Source: Macrobrachium rosenbergii (Eukaryota > Arthropoda > Malacostraca > Decapoda > Palaemonidae). Taken from it: a stretch of 64,000 bases of DNA. Each line of letters starts with the position of its first letter. Within the stretch, counting starts at the first letter, position 1. Positions 1-11,799 of the stretch are shown here, in pieces. The position numbers and the translations under genes are program-made. Location of the stretch: the NCBI RefSeq assembly GCF_040412425.1, contig NC_089744.1, positions 21,699,501 to 21,763,500 of the forward strand, in the 5' to 3' direction. The notes below the pieces were generated by a model, which ran no database searches, was not told the DNA's origin, and saw nothing but the letters and a program-made list of their open reading frames with translations.

Positions 1-186
1 CTGATAGAAAGCTTAGAGACAGTGGCAAACAGACTAAAGTATGGCATGCCAAATCTAGAAAACAAGTGTGACATCTCCTGTTTACATATACTGAAGACAA
101 CAAAAGCAGCCCTTCCTTTGATATCTGATGAAGACAAGGGTAAAGGAGAGTTGAAGAAATCTTTGCTTTCAACTCTACATAACTAG
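1..186 (+). other. reading frame open at the left edge, unknown
   Basis: Frame 1 is open from the first base to a TAG at 184-186, giving 61 codons without a start. The peptide is lysine- and leucine-rich with normal-looking codon variety and ends in STLHN. It could be the end of an exon or a decayed transposon reading frame entering from the left. I recognise no motif, and a frame of this length is not very improbable by chance in this composition. Confidence 0.15.
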
Positions 187-968
187 GCATAATCAAAGAT
201 GCCAATGTAAGCTCTTAGTGTCAGGTTGTGAAAGTGTAAAGTCAGACTTGTCAGGCTGCCCTAGAAAGAGGGTCTGTGAAGGGTAGTAAAGGGACTAATA
301 TACTGAAGAAATATTTTCTCATGTTCTAGCAAAATGGTCTGGACTCCAAGACCTGACAAATTTTCTTTTCCCTTAGGGTATATCTGGATTCCACAAAATA
401 TATTTCGTGAGAGTGTGATAGTTCGCAGCTGTAGAACAAACCTTCAGTTACAAGCAAAAAGTAGTAGAAGACCAATGTTTACGCACATGAAGATCCAAAA
501 CTTCTGTGCATGTTGACAGAAGACGGGGAAAAGCACAGCAATTTCCCTTCTTCCACGATCACTTTATTCTCAATGAAAGATGACCACATGTGAAAAAGCT
601 CCAGGAAGCCACCTGAAAGTTCCATGTTTGAAGGAAAAAAAGAACTTCTACAATTCTTTCAGCAAATTGACTAGAAAGTCAACAACAAAGGTTTTTGAAT
701 AAGGATTTCTAGAGCAGGAAATTACAGAACACAACAGAGAAAAATACATGGTCGCAGCTTCTGCCTCATGCACTGAGAGCTAAACATCTCTGCTTTTTAT
801 ATCACACTACTTGGTCTAAAATGATAAAATGGAAATCCATTGTAATGGTGTGCTTTAGAAGCCTGCAGATGCTGGAACTCCATCCAGACGAGTTGACAAG
901 TAGTTCTAACCTATGAGGGTGATTTTCCATACATTCATTCTGGACGTATCTTCCAATTTACTGACCAT

Positions 969-1020
<52 letters not shown>

Positions 1021-2138
1021 ATATTCACACACAGAAGACAGAAAGAAAAGAACACTGACATTGTTTGCAAGTGGCAGAGCTGATAATGATAATGGCCAGG
1101 ATTATCATAATCTCTAAAGTAATAGTCTTTATTTTTACTTTATTGTACATGCACAATACTGCATACATGAAGTATAATAAATTATAATAATGCACCATAC
1201 TGTACAGTAAAGTAATACAGTACCTATGTGTAAATGGTAAGGAATAATATTGAAATCAATCATGTGAAGGGAGTATGAGAGTTGGCTGTCACATTTTTCT
1301 TTGTTATGTATAGTACATCTAAGACAAATATGTGTATAAATCATATTTAAAAACATAACTTGCTTTTTCTTGTATGAATATGCTTCAGTGTATGTTAATG
1401 AGTTTTCCAACTTGCAATGTTATAATAAAGGGTCTAAATTGTCTGAGTATAGGTTTTTCATGCAATGATCAGTACTAGATGACATTCACATTTATTTGTA
1501 AGCCATTTCCATTTCATTTGGAAAGACAAGTAGAATGGCTGTGTAAACAGCCAATATGGGATTTCGGTTATCGCCTGACAGTAGAGTTCATAAATACAGC
1601 AATACGCTGGTTAAACACATGGCTAACAACTACTCTGAGGTGTCTGATTTTAACCTAACATCATGACATACATTCTATGTAGATTTCACATGAATGTGAA
1701 GATGAAGAACTTTGTAATGTCATCTTCACTACACAGGAAGAAAAATAAATTTAATACATTATTAATATCAAAGTTAGAGCTGTCCAACTCCTCCATCCCC
1801 ACACCCATACCTACAACAAAGCAATTAGCTGACTGGTCAGATGGTAGCACTAATAAAACAAATGGCGACATTCCCATCAACCACATCATCACAATCATCC
1901 ACTCATTACTTCTTACTATGATAGTTAGTTAGCTTTCCTTTCTAACCCATAAAAAATACTCTCTACTGCATTATCATTTATATATAAGGAGTGTCATTTA
2001 CTACATTCCCGAAACTATGATGATGTGATGATGCGTGTTTACTAAATTTGCTTTCCAACTTTTCTACCTTTAGTCACAGCATTATAGTATAGCGCTACTA
2101 TAGTAGAACTATACTAATCAAACAAAATATTGACTTAC
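187..2138. other. gene-free stretch left of the sulfotransferase exon
   Basis: AT-rich DNA with one (GA)n run at 971-1019. On the minus strand this is the start of the intron that follows the sulfotransferase exon. I looked on the minus strand for the continuation of the sulfate-donor loop (a V-x-C-T-N-W-K-type peptide) and did not find it, so the next exon lies beyond position 1. Short open frames at 334-516, 1135-1410 and 1663-1932 have no recognisable content. Confidence 0.5.
971..1019. repeat. (GA)n microsatellite
   Basis: Uninterrupted GA dinucleotides for about 49 bases. Confidence 0.98.
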
Positions 2139-2497
2139 CTTTGGTACATAACAGTAAATCGCCTTATGTCTGTCATCCACAAGGAGATTGTACAGGTATT
2201 TTCTAACAGTTAAAAGTTTGTGAAGCGACTTCCCACGGGCGTTCTTCACGTGTCGACAACCGTAATTCAGAGCAGCCCGCCTGCTCCTCTGTACTTCATT
2301 CCAGTCAGTCCACCAGAAGTCTTCAGTGTTCTCTACTTGTATACCACCAAACACCAGATCAAATTCATTGCCGCAGGATGTGCACGGCCGGTCCGTTGAA
2401 TTGGATTGTTGTTCATTATCATTACCGGTATTGTCATGATGATCAAGTTTGTGATGACGGGGAGGAAGAGGTGGAGGAGGAGATTGGGATGCAGTTC
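2139..2497 (-). CDS. carbohydrate sulfotransferase, exon 2 (partial gene)
   Basis: Read right to left, this is a 359-nt internal exon. It begins after an acceptor ending in AACAG (2498 side) and ends in CCAAAG followed by a consensus donor GTAAGT at 2138-2133. It encodes a low-complexity stem (a proline run, then His/Asp/Asn-rich residues with an N-S-T glycosylation site), a Cys-containing segment (PCTSCGNEFD), then an Arg/Lys-rich helix (EVQRSRRAALNYGC) and LLVDDRHKAIYCYVPK. The last block is the hallmark that precedes the 5'-phosphosulfate-binding loop (PK-V-x-C-T-N-W-K) of the CHST8-14 family. These Golgi enzymes transfer sulfate from PAPS to GalNAc, chondroitin, dermatan or HNK-1 glycans. 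The intron falls exactly after the lysine of YVPK, phase 0. The remaining loop, the 3'-phosphate site and the rest of the catalytic domain are not in this window. Family identity is well supported; substrate is not. The family tie rests on recalled motif similarity. Confidence 0.8.
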
Positions 2498-2820
2498 CTG
2501 TTATTGTGGCATTTTGACAGCATTTTATTAATAAGATAATATTTCTCACACTTTATTCAAAGAATCTGTATTAAAGCTAAAGAAAGATGAGACTATATCT
2601 ACATCCTTGGCCATACCTTTATCTAAATCAAAGCTGACTAGGGTGGGAAAAACTGGCGTAGATAACAGCTGACATAAGCTATGGATACGAAAAATGACAA
2701 AAAATTGTTAAGAAAACAGCATAATAGCAATCTAGCAATGTATAGAGAAATGCATTGAAGAGTAGGACGTATACATTAGTCAGAAAACAAAATAATTTAC
2801 ATGATGGTTAACAAGGTCAT

Positions 2821-2930
2821 AATATATAAAACTAGTATATAGTTTCTCCAGTCAAGTACAGTATATAAAATTATATAGTTTCTCCAGTCCAATATATAAA
2901 ATTATATAGTTTCTACAGTCAAATGACTGT
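2821..2930. repeat. short tandem repeat, about 3 copies of 31-35 bp
   Basis: The phrase ATATAGTTTCTCCAGTC recurs three times with an intervening TATATAAAATT, the last copy having CTACAG for CTCCAG. Confidence 0.85.
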
Positions 2931-3840
2931 ATCCCATAAATCACTGTTTTACATAAGTAGTCCTGCTCCTCAGGTTTGAGGTACACTGATTGTATACCAT
3001 ATTTATTGAAGAAATATTCAGATCTGCTGGATGAGAAGAAAAACAACAGCCCATCAAAGCAGTTAACCCATATCAGTACTGTACAGTATTTTGCTTTGGA
3101 CTATAAGGTTCAGATGTCTTCTATCTTCTCCAAGTGAAAGTGGTTAACAATTAAAGATCCCCATTTTTTTTCAGAGTTCCAGTATTGTATCTCCATTTGC
3201 TCAGTGAAGAGGGCTAATGCTCTTTATATACCTTTAACCAGATATAAAATGATGGATTCGGATTTTTTACTAGACAACCAAAGAGTAACGACTACTGGGC
3301 GAACTCTCGTAACCAAAAAAAGTAGTTCTCAACAGCAAATGTTACGTGTGCGCCTCCCTGGTTCACTTTGACTATTTATCGTACTTCCTACCCTACAGAC
3401 AGTCTTAGAGATCCCAAAAGTTCTCTATGGACTTACATACATCATTCTCAGCTACAGGCCTTTTTGACTAGTTCCATCTGATTCAATGGCCCTACCAAGG
3501 TAACACGCTTTATTACCATTCTCAGTCTTTGTACTCTCATTGACTCCTTTTCCAGAAACTGAGGTTCCTTATCCACAGACATGATAGCAGGTCTCTAGGA
3601 TCAGCATAATTTATCCCTCCATACCAGATAACTACCCAAATGGTCCAATTAAGTGTGATAGCCTTCCAGGGCAACTGTTAGAGGCACATGCTCCCCTTTC
3701 TAATTGACAACATTCCTCTGGTTTTCACCTTTTAGGCCCTTGTTTTCCAACTGGACAGAAGCCCACGTGAACCTGCTCATACTGTACTGGCCTGTTTCTA
3801 CTCCCTCTTACCATATGCCTGAAGACCATGTTGTTTCCTT

Positions 3841-4353
3841 GAAATGATTTGGAAACTTACCAACTTGTTTGTTTATTTTCACAGTTCTGAATGGGTCTTT
3901 GATATGGTAAAAATGTCTTCTTCCCTTAATACATTAACCTGCTTCAAAATATATCAGTGACAGCCTGATTTACCACCCAAATGTCATTCTATTAACTGAA
4001 AGCTGTAGACAAGCCATCTCAACACTTGGAGTCTTTACTGTCTTCACTGTGTAAGATATACTTTCCTGAAAAATACTACTTGTTATTCTTCCCTCAACAA
4101 CCTCCTTCCATCCTTGGAGTGATTTGGAAACTTATTCCCTTGCTCATTTGGCCTCTTGCAAACCACATTTAAGTCTCACAACCACTTCCATTGTCCCAAG
4201 TGGCTCTTTGAAGTGGTAGAAAGGCCTCCCTTCTTAATGACACAGTTCCAAATCTGTCATGGCGACACAGCACCTCTCTCCATCCATATGTCAAACTATT
4301 CACTGGAAACTGTAGACCGACTATCTAAGCACATGGGGTGTTTCCTATATCTA
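3841..4353. repeat. ancient tandem duplication
   Basis: The segments at about 3841-4043 and 4111-4353 share an ordered series of blocks: TGATTTGGAAACTTA, a GGTCTTTGA/GGCTCTTTGA block, CCCTTAAT/TTCTTAATGACA, an ATGTCA block and CTGTAGAC. The copies are strongly diverged with small indels, so the event is old. Neither copy has a convincing reading frame. Confidence 0.6.
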
Positions 4354-4643
4354 TTATGAAAGAACACATGTACTGAGAATCCTTAGCTTTCTGTTTTTAC
4401 AGATGATTCTTTGAACTCCTTATTTACCCTTTCAAGGTCTGAAAATTCAACTTCCAGCATCAAAATTCTTGCAGAACTTCTGCTCAAAATCTTTTTGAAT
4501 CTCAGCAAAATCCCTTGCAAGTCATGGTACAAACTCAGAACTAAACTCAGCTTATACTCCAACCAATCTTTGTACAAAGTCATAAATGAATCACTATGCT
4601 GTATGTTGTCTGTGGGAAAAAACGTACCCCTGACACGAGTTCC

Positions 4644-4750
4644 TTGGATTGTTCTTGGGTGATGGGTTGCTGGAGGAGTGACAAGCAGAAAGGTGATAAA
4701 CCTCTCTGCTTGTCACGCCTCCAGCAACCCATCACCCAAGAACAATCCAA
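4644..4750. repeat. 107-bp inverted repeat (hairpin)
   Basis: The left arm (4644-4692) and right arm (4702-4750) are almost perfect reverse complements of about 49 bases, with one or two mismatches and a loop of roughly 9 bases. It is followed by two direct copies of a 20-bp phrase (CTTCCAGGTTCTACTGTTAA) at 4765-4804 and then by (TC)n. It may be a small foldback or MITE remnant. Confidence 0.9.
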
Positions 4751-4808
4751 TTTTATGGTTTCTTCCAGGTTCTACTGTTAAGCTTCCAGGTTCTACTGTT
4801 AAGATAGG

Positions 4809-4812
<4 letters not shown>

Positions 4813-4867
<55 letters not shown>
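4813..4867. repeat. (TC)n microsatellite followed by a 33-bp palindrome
   Basis: Pure TC for 55 bases. It is followed at 4868-4900 by a near-perfect palindrome, AACTTGAG...CTCAAGTT, centred on AGATCT. Confidence 0.95.
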
Positions 4868-4868
<1 letters not shown>

Positions 4869-6939
4869 ACTTGAGTTCAGAAGATCTGAGCTCAAGTTAC
4901 CGCTACTCCAATAATTTTCTTGTTGCTAAAATCAGTGACACATTGGAAAAACTCTCACACTTTTACAGTGGCACCTTAGATTCTACTTTTTACCTTCCTA
5001 TCTCATGCTGATTTTTTTTCTCTTTAGTCTTTTAGAGCATCCTCCTCTTCATATGTTTGTTTCAGCATTCTACTAGTGTCTTTGGGAAGTCAGCTAACCC
5101 CTCTTCAATTTCCCTGACAACTCCTAGATCAGACATAATAACAAATAATCTTGCTAAGCGCCAGGCTCAAAGCTATCCTACTTTCCAAAGAAGGTTGCTA
5201 ACATTACGAGTTCAGGGAGAGCAACTTTTATTTGATAGTATTCACAAAACTAAAACTCCTTCAACTGCCTTCCCGCCTAGAAGGCTATTTAGATGTGTAA
5301 AAGAATTACATTTTTATTTACACAAACCACAGCCTTGTTTTTATTCTACGGTCCCCTCTCCCCGCCTCTGTCTAGGAACAGATATCTCTCTGTAGTGAAG
5401 CTTCACAATCATGGGAACTACTGAGAGAGAAAAGTGTTCAACTTTACCAAGGTGGGTTTTTTCACCACCGAGCATAAACAAATTTTATTCTTCAATAGAC
5501 GTGGTACAGTATGCACTAACACACTTTGAACCCAAAGCAAAGGGTTATGTAAAACAATGGTTTATAGGTGCAAGACGCAGAATAGTTTTAAAAATGATTT
5601 TAATGTAGTTTAAGCTGGGATGTACATAATTAAATCTCAGAACCACTTCCATTATAATAAAAAGGTTAAGATAATACAGTATTTACATTTTACTTTATCT
5701 TCTGCATTTTCAAAACAAGAGTGAAAATATGAACATTTATGAACAAAATCAATATGTTACTTATATTAAATAACAAGCATTTTCATATCTTTTTTTTTCC
5801 TAAGATAACAAAAATATTTACACTATCTTTTCCCTTCTTATTTATGAAAAAAGGAATGCTACTGTATACCTCCTCTTCTCTAAGTGCTGAGCCCAGGGAC
5901 TGCACTGCTGAAATTAGGGATGTTAGGTTCACCAAATTTAAATGATGAGTTCAAGGTTGGCTGGGTGACTTCATCAAATAACACAACTGCAAGTCAATTC
6001 TGCACAGGGACTCATTCCTAAAGGTGGATTTCATCACGAGTGAAACTAACCCTAACACCTACAAGGTAATGTAAACTAAAGCTCTAGCTAAAAATGCTAT
6101 GACTGCTGTAGTTGCACAGTTTCATTCTATACTATGACTGGGACTCATTTATCAATAAATGTATTTCACAGTTCTTGTTAAATACAGGAATCAAAAGTTT
6201 CTCTTGCAGGTTAAAATCAGTAAAAACACTACTTAGGGGCTAACCGATGCAGTACACAAATCCCAAGTAAGGTGAACATCGCCCTGGGCTAATGGCTAAT
6301 GGCATTCTGTTTGACCAACATGCCTGAGCATTACAGCATATTTATATTTCCTTTAAAACGTGGTTACTTTAGTGATTATTCTAAAATAGCAGCACTCGTT
6401 ACTAAAGGATATATTCAATGCTTTCTTTTTTAGTAAGATCATGAAAACACACTGAAAGCTGCCAGTAAAAACTGCAAAGCTTTGATCCAAAGTGTATCTG
6501 AAGATTAGTATTTAAGAAAAGCTTTGAGGAGAAAGTGAACTGCCAGCAAAATATACAGCACTCAGTATCTGAAAAATTTCATTTATTGAAGTGTCAATTC
6601 TTGCAAGATATGATCACACAATCTGTTTGCAATTTGGATTTTAAATAGAGAAGAACTTAATTTCCATGCAGATTGCTGTCAACATAAACCATATTCTTTT
6701 AATTATGTTATACTATGTACAATAAAGCAACTTGTTTCGCCTAAAGGGGTGGGTCCTGAAAGGTCTCCCTTGCAATTTCCAGCTAATATTTTGGGATGAG
6801 TTTGATAGTCATATATCCTTTTTTTTTTATCCCCAGCTGCAACCCACTGCATTCAGCTAACTACTATGAAATTTATATAACTTACTTCTTGGGTCAAAAT
6901 ATATACAATGGGTTTTAACATAACATGCCCATATCATTT

Positions 6940-7010
6940 GTCCCGGCTTGCAATCAAAACCCAGATCCTCTCATGAGGGAGAAGACCATCCTAATGACTA
7001 GACCAAAACT
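6940..7010 (-). pseudogene. tRNA-Glu(CTC)-like pseudogene or SINE head
   Basis: Read on the minus strand, TGGTCTAGTCATTAGGAT matches the D-arm/A-box of tRNA-Glu. An anticodon stem follows (TTCTC / GAGAG) around a loop with CTC, then a T-arm GGTTTTGATTGC corresponding to the B box GGTTCGATTCC. The anticodon loop is one base short and the T-loop is mutated, so it should not be functional. It lies in the sulfotransferase intron in sense orientation. It may be an isolated pseudogene or the head of a decayed SINE. Confidence 0.5.
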
Positions 7011-8653
7011 TCTGCACCTGTTGCCAATTACATGCTTTTTGCTTTTTCAGACTGCGTTTATCTTCTCATGAAATGCAGAAAGGAAGCCATCATCATTCTT
7101 ATTTAATACTTTAAGAAAATAAAAATCAGGGAACCTAATGCAGTAAATGAAAATCAAAACAAATTGTCTACATCCAAAGATTTATACAATTAAGATTTGC
7201 ACGCAAAATCTTCTGAAATATCAGGGACTTTACAAGACCTTCTAAAACTATTTTCCTTAAATGCAGCACAGTACTACTGACATCTTAAAAGTACCATTAC
7301 CTACTGTCAGAATTTCTCTGAGCAAAGGGATCACTAGGCTAATATTTTTAGAGGTAGAAAATACAAAGAAAAAATGCAGATCTTCCATCACTATTACGCT
7401 TTTAATTTTCACAATAATGGATATAAAATTGAATATATATAGAGAGCAATATGAAAAGTGGTTTATTTTACCCTCTAGCTAACTTCATTAGGTCACTTGT
7501 GCTGGATGTTATTTATGTTGTCTCCAAGGTACCTCATTCATTGTTTTAGATTTATGGTTTAAAGGTTGGGAAATTTTGATAAATGATATGTTTCTGGATC
7601 TACATCTTTTTCTGGGGAGATTGAATGATTTAGGAAATTTACAATGATTTACGAAATTTAGGACTGAAATGTTATGTACCTCTTGAGATAAAATACCTGT
7701 GCAGCCTGCCTACTAGACAAGTTGCTTGTCATAAAAAAAATCATTAGGAATCACTGAAATATCTGTCCTCTCATCCTCCTCATATATTTTTCCTTTTGTG
7801 ATGGGAAACTTCATGAAAGCGTAAGTACAGTACAGATCAAAAGGAAATAAAGGGAAGAAGTTGTGGCCTAACTCCAAAAAAGCTATAGATCAGTTTCTTG
7901 AAAAGAGGGAAGTTTCTATGAATCAGGAAAAACTGTGGTTGGGTCGAGAATGACAGAGCTTGCTGGCATTGACAAAAGAAGAGGGTTACAGTTAGGCAAT
8001 TAAAGAAATGAAACAGCCATCAAACCAAACAATCCAAAGGCCGTTCATCCCCACAGAGTAAAGTTATGTGGTGTTCATTTGGGTGTTGCATGGCTGTGTA
8101 AGGGGAGGAAGGGCTTTCTCATTTGGGGAGAGTTCCTGTATAAATGAGACAAGAGGGCCTGCTTACTGTTAGGAGATAGTGCCTAGAAAAGACGAGGTGG
8201 TCTGGGACATTTGACATATTTCCTTTAATTTAACCCTGTCAAGAAAGGAAAAAAAGACGCTCCCCAATGAGGGGAATATTCCAAAGACAGACAGATATGG
8301 CAAATACATCCTACAAAGTGGTAAACTTTTTGCTTTTGTTTAAGGTAAAAACATGCTGTTTAAACCGTTAGAGCTATGTTTAGGTAATAAGAACTACACT
8401 GTATCTATATTCAAGTGTTTTCAAGTATCATTAATAATGGTAAAAATAATAAAGGCAAAATCTAATGGCAATGCAGATAATCGAAAGAAAATTTTAGGTT
8501 TACCAAAAGAAAAGAGCCTGCTGTTGAAGTAAACAGTCCCTTTCCTTCCTTTCTTTATTTTGCATGAACACCATACTCTAATAAGAGACTATATGACTAC
8601 TTGTGCACCGAAGCAGATACGAAAAATATCCAAAAGAAATGAGATTAGTTTAC

Positions 8654-8774
8654 CTGTAGGTGATGGGTGGTATTTAGACGTATTAGTATCTGCTACCATA
8701 AGGACGTAACAGACGAGTGACGGTACTGTGAGTCCAACCAGGATGAGCCTTACAATAGACTCCTTCTCGAACAT
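8654..8774 (-). CDS. carbohydrate sulfotransferase, first coding exon (signal anchor)
   Basis: The exon runs from an ATG at 8774-8772 to a donor CAG|GTAAAC (exon ends at 8654). It encodes a short basic/acidic cytosolic tail (MFEKES), a hydrophobic segment of about 22 residues (roughly 7-28, IVRLILVGLTVPSLVCYVLM) and then a polar lumenal start (DTNTSKYHPSPT). That is the layout of a Golgi type II membrane enzyme. The coding length is 121 nt, leaving one base (G) that completes GGA with the first two bases of the exon at 2497. An in-frame ATG eight codons upstream (8798) is an alternative start. I prefer 8774 because it has A at -3, while 8798 has C. Pairing with the downstream exon is inference from phase, strand, topology and proximity. 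Confidence 0.65.
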
Positions 8775-8876
8775 TGTCCCAAATCCCTCCCTTTTCATTT
8801 GGTGGGAAAGATGGTACTAACAAGCAAGGAGAGACGTAAAAGGAGAATGCAATGTCCTTTCTCTTCCCTGCTGCTG
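8775..8876 (-). other. probable 5' UTR part of the first coding exon
   Basis: Upstream of the start codon the minus strand has a strong acceptor, a pyrimidine-rich run ending CTTCCTTCAG, followed by CAGCAGGG. This suggests the coding-start exon begins at about 8876 and is preceded by one or more non-coding exons further right. A second strong minus-strand acceptor is at 11108. Confidence 0.4.
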
Positions 8877-11400
8877 CTGAAGGAAGAAGTGATATTCAAA
8901 GGTACTGATAAGGCAATGGTATAGGGGGATGGGAAAAGAAGCTCAAAGCCATGTGATCACAAGCTTGAGGTCGATGATCTTTCTTCTTGGGTATCTATGA
9001 CATTGACTTCCTCTTGTGTGAGATCTCTCTGCTAACATGTTATGCTGAGCTACTGAATAGCTGTCAGTGACTTATTTTTGCGATTGAAGGAGACCAAAAG
9101 ATCAAGATTCTCATGACTGATGAATGAGAAAGGTCTGCTCCTTACACGAAGTCTCTTTCTTGATGGGAACTGTTGTTGCTACTAGCAAGGATTGTGTTGC
9201 ATCTGTTCTCTCAGGTGTTGTTGCTGCTTAGCACAGAATCTGGCGCCAGGTGTGACTTCAACGATGCTTACTGATTATAACTAAAGCATCTATCATCTCA
9301 GTCACGAGGTATCCAAGAGGTCCTAATGATAATACTATGATCACAGTTGTTTCTACAGTATATAAAGACATAACAATAACAGTTAGTAAGGCTCTCTAGC
9401 AACCATTGCTGCTACTCTGTAAGGCTACACTAGTCGTAAGTGTTATCTAAATCAATGAAAAAGTTAACAATTGAATGTCTGCCTTCACCAGCAGGTCGTT
9501 TTAATGCAAAATCATTACATATAGACTGTTTTCACGTCAGTTATAAGTCGGTTTCTTTTATCACTTGATTGAAGCCAGAAATAAACAAAAAATTTACCCG
9601 GGACCTCCAATGTCTGATAATTTATTTCCTCCTTGCTTTGGTTAGTACGAGTACAAACAGCACATTCAGAAGTGCCTTTCAACACATATTGTTAATCAAG
9701 AAATCAGGAACGTATAATACGTATTTGGAATTTCAATTTTCCAAGAGGAGAAAAAAGAAAAAGATTTCAAATCATCACAGTGCCAGGGTTGAACCGAGAA
9801 GATGGAACTCGCCTCCGTTCCCGTTTCACCTAATGAGCTGTAAGTACTTTCAATTACCTGCTATAAGTTCAAGTGAAGGACGGATGATGATTGATAGGAA
9901 ACAAGCTGAGAAACGAAGAAGACCAACAATTCTTGATATGTTGAGAGTATTTTTTTTTTACATCAAATGTTATAATATTGAAGTTTTATTTCTTTTATTG
10001 CCTATCATTTAAGGTGATGACTGGTCTCTGTAGTGAACAGCATGAGGCCAACAAACTGCACCAACTATTTTTGCCGAAGGAGTCTTCCTAGGTCTTTCAA
10101 TCATCCACAACAAAGACTGCTAGCAAATCTTCAGTAAAAGTTATTCAAATGGAAACACGGCGATTTACTCTTCGGTGAAAATATTAGGGTTTGTCAAAAT
10201 GCGCGAATCTTTTTCAAAAAGTTGTTGTTTATGGAATAAGTACGGCAGCAATTGAATGTTTGAATTACGTGGGTAAAATATGATTTTTTCAGATTTTTCT
10301 TTTCGTTACAAAAATAGTGTAAAGAGTACAAAATAGATCGTGGCAGAAGATCAATAAAAGAGCTGCTCGTAACTTACAGCAAAGACTGAATTTCTTTTGG
10401 GAGATGATGGGGATATTCGATAGAAAGATGACCCTGATGAATACTATTCTTGTGACGCTTAAATGCGAGAGATTATCTAAGGAAGCCCTTTGGAGGAGGA
10501 GTCACTGAGTGTGCAGGTCCTGCTTACAAAATGGTTGAGGGGGAGATGGTTCGAGGGGAAGAAGGTCACATAAATACAGACAGGAGGAGGGGGAGAGAGA
10601 GAGAGCTATCTCTCTATGAAGTCATAACAGTATCTTCTGGCGAGTACTTCTGACTTTCATTTCTCCTGTGCCGACCTCATCTGCGTTCGGTTCGTCACAC
10701 GAGGACAAAAGACCCAGGAATTAATCTCAAGTTCGAAGCTCTTTTGCACATAAAGCTTGGTAATTCTTCTCTGAACTGTTCCTGTAATCAGGCTTATATT
10801 TCTGTCCAGTCTTTGACATCAGCAGCTCATTCCAGAGGAAGGTTGACTTGCTCAACAACATAATTTCTTGAAGATGTGGTACGATCAAGAGGCTAGAGCA
10901 GGACATAGGAAAGGTCCACTGTCAAATCAGAGAAGGTGCCACTCTTGTGTTCTGTCCTGGCATTGTATAAACATTTGTTCTGGGAAAAAATTACTTCTCC
11001 ATCTCCAGAAAAAAATGGGGGTTTATCTGTTTCACTAGAAAGTATAGTTGCTGAGCCGATTCATGTCTGACGCAGTCGTTGACGTTGCTTGTCATGGAGT
11101 AATGTACCTGCAAAAGGAAAAAACATGAATGAATGACAGTTCAGAAGGCCTCCGAGAGGGAAACTTTCTATCAAAAAGATATGTTACTGTAGTAATTAGT
11201 GGCGTGACACCTATGTTTTTTGTAACTAGACTATCAAACCCAGAAAAAAACATGAAGATTAATTTCACTGAGAGAAACATTTTGGTTAATTTCATTATTG
11301 TTTGTGAACATTTCATTCTCACTTAATTAGAAATACTTGTAAAGTTATTATAAAAACACTTTTCCTAGCAGGACATAAAGATAATGACATATTTTGTCAT
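8877..11400. other. gene-free stretch upstream of the sulfotransferase start
   Basis: This probably holds upstream introns and perhaps a 5' UTR exon. A minus-strand acceptor with a good pyrimidine tract (TTTTTCCTTTTGCAG) ends at 11108. No matching strong donor was found below it; the best is a weak GAA|GTAATT near 10990. A short imperfect GA run occurs near 10592-10606. The 147-codon plus frame at 9569-10012 is low-complexity and unsupported. Confidence 0.35.
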
Positions 11401-11407
11401 TAACCTA

Positions 11408-11410
<3 letters not shown>

Positions 11411-11484
<74 letters not shown>
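11411..11484. repeat. (AT)n microsatellite
   Basis: About 74 bases of alternating AT. Confidence 0.98.
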
Positions 11485-11487
<3 letters not shown>

Positions 11488-11589
11488 TTAAAGTTCTCCT
11501 GGGTCTCTTTAGGCTCATAGGGCAGGCGCTGATCTCCTGTTTCTTAGGCCGACAGCCAATGGGGACAGGTCCCAATGCCTATGACACGT

Positions 11590-11599
11590 GGCCAGTGTT

Positions 11600-11674
<75 letters not shown>

Positions 11675-11687
11675 ATATAAACACTGG

Positions 11688-11750
<63 letters not shown>
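11590..11750. repeat. (AT)n tracts with a flanking inverted repeat
   Basis: The AT runs at 11602-11662 and 11693-11749 are separated by TATAAACACTGGTCAT, the inverse of GGCCAGTGTTTATGTA just left of the first run. The first AT tract is therefore the loop of an inverted repeat. Confidence 0.9.
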
Positions 11751-11755
<5 letters not shown>

Positions 11756-11799
11756 GGGTGCATGTATCAAATATATCATAATTATTCAACAATCATAAC

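Larger units (their letters stand above)
2498..8653 (-). other. intron of the sulfotransferase gene
   Basis: The splice pair is GTAAAC at 8653-8648 and AACAG at 2502-2498. Phases agree: exon 1 ends with one base of a glycine codon and exon 2 supplies the other two. The intron is about 6.2 kb. It contains a 31-35-bp triplicate repeat (2821-2930), an old duplication (3841-4353), a hairpin (4644-4750), a (TC)n run (4813-4867) and a tRNA-Glu-like pseudogene (6940-7010). The rest is AT-rich with no recognisable exon. A 112-codon plus-strand frame at 5057-5395 has no splice or family support. Confidence 0.65.

Noticed and set aside
5057..5395. 112-codon plus-strand frame in the sulfotransferase intron
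   Set aside because: Antisense to the host gene, no splice sites, no recognisable family.
9569..10012. 147-codon plus-strand frame
   Set aside because: It has lysine and phenylalanine runs from A- and T-rich stretches, no homology that I recognise and no supporting signals.
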